6,440 bases of DNA from Verrucomicrobiota bacterium. Its GTDB lineage: Bacteria > Verrucomicrobiota > Verrucomicrobiia > Limisphaerales > J093. This document shows, one piece after another, positions 4,873 to 6,440 of the stretch; position 1 is the first letter of the stretch, and the number at the start of each line of letters is the position of its first letter. The notes under the pieces were generated by a model. That model did not search any database. It was not told where the DNA came from and saw only the letters and a program-made list of their open reading frames with translations. The position numbers and the translations under genes are program-made. The stretch covers positions 1 to 6,440 of the forward strand of contig JARYMD010000258.1 in the NCBI GenBank assembly GCA_029907285.1, given 5' to 3'.

Positions 4873-6153
4873 TCACACACGCAGCTCCCAGCCGCGCCGG
4901 TAGATGCGCGACCACAATCGCATGGCTGCGCGGTCACCGGCGACTTTTCCGGTTCGGCTGTCGAGACGCAGCGTTCTGCCAACGCGCCATGCGATGTTGC
5001 CGAGGTGACAAAGCAGTGTGCTCAGGTGTCCCTCCTCGATATCGGCATTCGGGCGCTGGCGCGATTTGATGCACTGAATGAAGTTCGCCAGGTGAAGCTC
5101 GTCGCCGCCTGAGCCGGTGACGCGCTCGACGTTCTTGTCGGAGGAGTCGTAAACCATGTAGCCGCTGCCGTCTGTGACAAGCGTCCCTGCATCTCCGTAA
5201 AACGCAGCGCCAAACATCGAGCCTTCATAACCACGGCCCTGGCAACTGCGGCTCTCCCATGCGATCGCGCAATGTCCGAAATCGTAATAGACAACCTGGG
5301 TGTCAGGTGTTTCCTGATCGTCTGCGAAATAATAACGGTTGCCGCCGGCGGCGACCGTTGTTGGGACAGCCACATTGAGCGCCCAACGGCAAAGATCGAG
5401 CCCGTGGACGCCGTTGTTTCCAAGCTCACCTGTTCCCCAGTGCCAGAACCAATGCCAATTGTAGTGGACAATATTGTCCCGATACGGCTTTTCCGGAGCG
5501 GGACCCTGCCACAAGACCCAATCAAGCCAGTCCGGCACTGGAACGGCATTCCCGCGGCCGATTGAACCGCGCCTGTTTGTGTACCAGCCGCGGGCAAAAT
5601 GGACTTTTCCAATTGCGCGCTCTCTGACCTTGCGCATTGCTTCGATGATCTGTGGCATGCTGCGCCGCTGAGTGCCGACCTGAACGATGCGCGAATATTT
5701 GCGGGCTGCTACGATCATGAGTTCCCCTTCGCGCGGGTTGTGGGAAACCGGCTTCTCGACATAGACGTCTTTCCCGGCCGCACAGGCAAGAACGGTTGCG
5801 GTCGCATGCCAGTGATCAGGGGTGGCAACCACCACGCCGTCGATGTCCCGTTCTTCGAGCATTTTCCTGAAATCCTTGAAGACCTTTGGGGGACGCGATT
5901 GTTTTGAAGCGACGGCCCGGACGCCCTTGGCAGCGGCGCGGTCGTCAACGTCACACACAGCGGCGATTTCCACGTCACCCAAAGACACAAAACTCCGGGC
6001 AAGGGCGGTCCCACGCCCGTTTGTGCCCACGACACCGAGCAGCACGCGCTCGTTTGCGCCGAGCAACCGCGTTGAAAGCGGCCCGGCAAACAATGCGCTT
6101 CCGCACAAGACCGATGCATCACGCAAAAACCGACGACGTCCAATGGCATTCAT
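4873..6153 (-). CDS. Tat-targeted Gfo/Idh/MocA-family oxidoreductase
   Basis: A 426-residue NAD(P)-dependent dehydrogenase family protein; the substrate is probably a sugar, sugar acid or inositol-type polyol but is not known. The N-terminus is a Tat signal: RRRFLRDA (6-13), hydrophobic ASVLCGSALFAGPL (13-26), and possible cleavage near LLGAN (30-34). The Rossmann fold starts at LLGVVGTNGRGTALA (38-52), with AVCDVDD (65-71) ending the second strand. TPDHWHA (111-117) and EKPVSH (133-138), which holds the catalytic-type lysine, are family hallmarks. The block HWGTGELGNNGVHGLDLCRW (238-257) is typical of the planctomycete/verrucomicrobial exported subgroup. The ATG at 6153 is required for the Tat motif. 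No Shine-Dalgarno is seen. larB follows 52 nt downstream on the same strand, so these may form one transcript. It may be folded with its nucleotide in the cytosol and then exported. Confidence 0.9.
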   Translation of the reverse strand: MNAIGRRRFLRDASVLCGSALFAGPLSTRLLGANERVLLGVVGTNGRGTALARSFVSLGDVEIAAVCDVDDRAAAKGVRAVASKQSRPPKVFKDFRKMLEERDIDGVVVATPDHWHATATVLACAAGKDVYVEKPVSHNPREGELMIVAARKYSRIVQVGTQRRSMPQIIEAMRKVRERAIGKVHFARGWYTNRRGSIGRGNAVPVPDWLDWVLWQGPAPEKPYRDNIVHYNWHWFWHWGTGELGNNGVHGLDLCRWALNVAVPTTVAAGGNRYYFADDQETPDTQVVYYDFGHCAIAWESRSCQGRGYEGSMFGAAFYGDAGTLVTDGSGYMVYDSSDKNVERVTGSGGDELHLANFIQCIKSRQRPNADIEEGHLSTLLCHLGNIAWRVGRTLRLDSRTGKVAGDRAAMRLWSRIYRRGWELRV

Positions 6154-6312
6154 TTGAGCAGATCATGCGGTTGAAAACTCATTTCCATCAACTCGAAACG
6201 GCAGCCTTGGCCGGCCGTTGTCAAAGCACGAACGACAGACCCGCCTTGGTATTGCAATCGCAAGCCGCAGGAACTCTTGTCAGCGCAAGCCGGCTCGTCC
6301 AAACTCGGGCGC
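6154..6312. other. Divergent gap between the oxidoreductase operon and ispD
   Basis: These 159 nt must hold promoters for both directions. On the minus strand TTGACA occurs at 6219-6224, about 65 nt before the oxidoreductase start, but no convincing -10 follows at the right distance. Nothing promoter-like stands out for ispD. No heptad repeats or GC-rich palindromes are seen here, unlike the gaps at 672-1054 and 2124-2739. Confidence 0.5.
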
Positions 6313-6440
6313 ATGGTACAGGCCGTCATAGTCGCTGCCGGGCTCGGAAAACGCATGGGCAGTCCCAGCGCGGACAAGCTGTTCCTGCCGGTGGCAGGGC
6401 GCCCGTTAATCGCGCACACGTGGGATCGATTCGAACGCGC
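6313..6440 (+). CDS. ispD: IspD, 2-C-methyl-D-erythritol 4-phosphate cytidylyltransferase (N-terminal part, cut by window edge)
   Basis: Only 42 complete codons are visible out of an expected ~230. IspD joins CTP and methylerythritol phosphate to give CDP-methylerythritol in the MEP isoprenoid pathway. The protein begins MVQAVIVAAGLGKRMG, the nucleotide-binding signature AAG-x-G-x-R-M of cytidylyltransferases. It continues DKLFLPVAGRPLIAHTWDRF (21-40), which corresponds to the K-x-(F/Y)-L...G-(K/R)-P-(L/I)...H-(S/T) pattern of IspD. The ATG at 6313 sits where the family starts, and no Shine-Dalgarno is visible. A MobA-like or sugar-nucleotide transferase is the alternative, since only the N-terminal motif can be read. 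Confidence 0.72.
   Translation, partial: MVQAVIVAAGLGKRMGSPSADKLFLPVAGRPLIAHTWDRFER

Noticed and set aside
4821..4982. Upstream extension of LarB to the ATG at 4982
   Set aside because: It would overlap the oxidoreductase gene by 110 nt, and the added 54 residues resemble no part of LarB. The ATG at 4820 gives the family's normal length.
4326..5069. A 247-residue open frame on the plus strand
   Set aside because: Antisense to larB and the end of the oxidoreductase gene, both well supported; no domain signature.
6150..6419. Minus-strand open frame of 89 residues whose TGA overlaps the oxidoreductase ATG as ATGA
   Set aside because: The overlap looks like coupling, but most of the frame is antisense to the clear IspD N-terminus, and the sequence has no recognisable family. 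The overlap is probably chance.

Overview
The window looks like chromosomal DNA of a GC-rich, free-living bacterium, most likely a member of the Verrucomicrobiota (Pedosphaera/Limisphaera-like). This is inferred from three things: a Tat-signal Gfo/Idh/MocA oxidoreductase of the type abundant in that phylum and in planctomycetes, the weak or absent Shine-Dalgarno sequences, and gene gaps filled with 7-nt tandem repeats and short GC-rich palindromes. No database search was possible, so the taxonomy is provisional.

Layout. At 1-671 (minus) is the N-terminal third of an exported M3-family peptidyl-dipeptidase (Dcp). A 383-nt divergent gap follows (672-1054), holding a five-unit heptad array and a CCGCC...GGCGG palindrome. 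At 1055-2123 (plus) is a two-gene unit for nucleotide metabolism: a dimeric (all-alpha) dUTPase overlapping a hypoxanthine phosphoribosyltransferase with an unusual Pro/Ser/Thr-rich N-terminal extension. Next is a 616-nt convergent gap (2124-2739) with no credible gene but dense symmetry: an 8-bp hairpin, two copies of the GC-rich palindrome, and between them two oppositely oriented five-unit heptad arrays around a 7-bp hairpin. From 6153 down to 2740 (minus) runs an apparent operon: Tat-targeted Gfo/Idh/MocA oxidoreductase, then larB, then larC, the last two overlapping by ATGA. At 6313 the start of ispD (MEP isoprenoid pathway) runs off the right edge on the plus strand.

How the genes work together. 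LarB and LarC carry out the first and last steps of making the nickel-pincer nucleotide cofactor of lactate racemase and related LarA-type racemases/epimerases. LarE (the sulfur-insertion enzyme) and any LarA client are not in the window. The co-directional oxidoreductase upstream may belong to the same hydroxy-acid or sugar metabolism, but that link is only positional. The dUTPase-Hpt pair fits nucleotide-pool cleaning and purine salvage.

The coding content belongs to known families. The part least explained by known gene functions is the repeat architecture of the two gaps at 672-1054 and 2124-2739.
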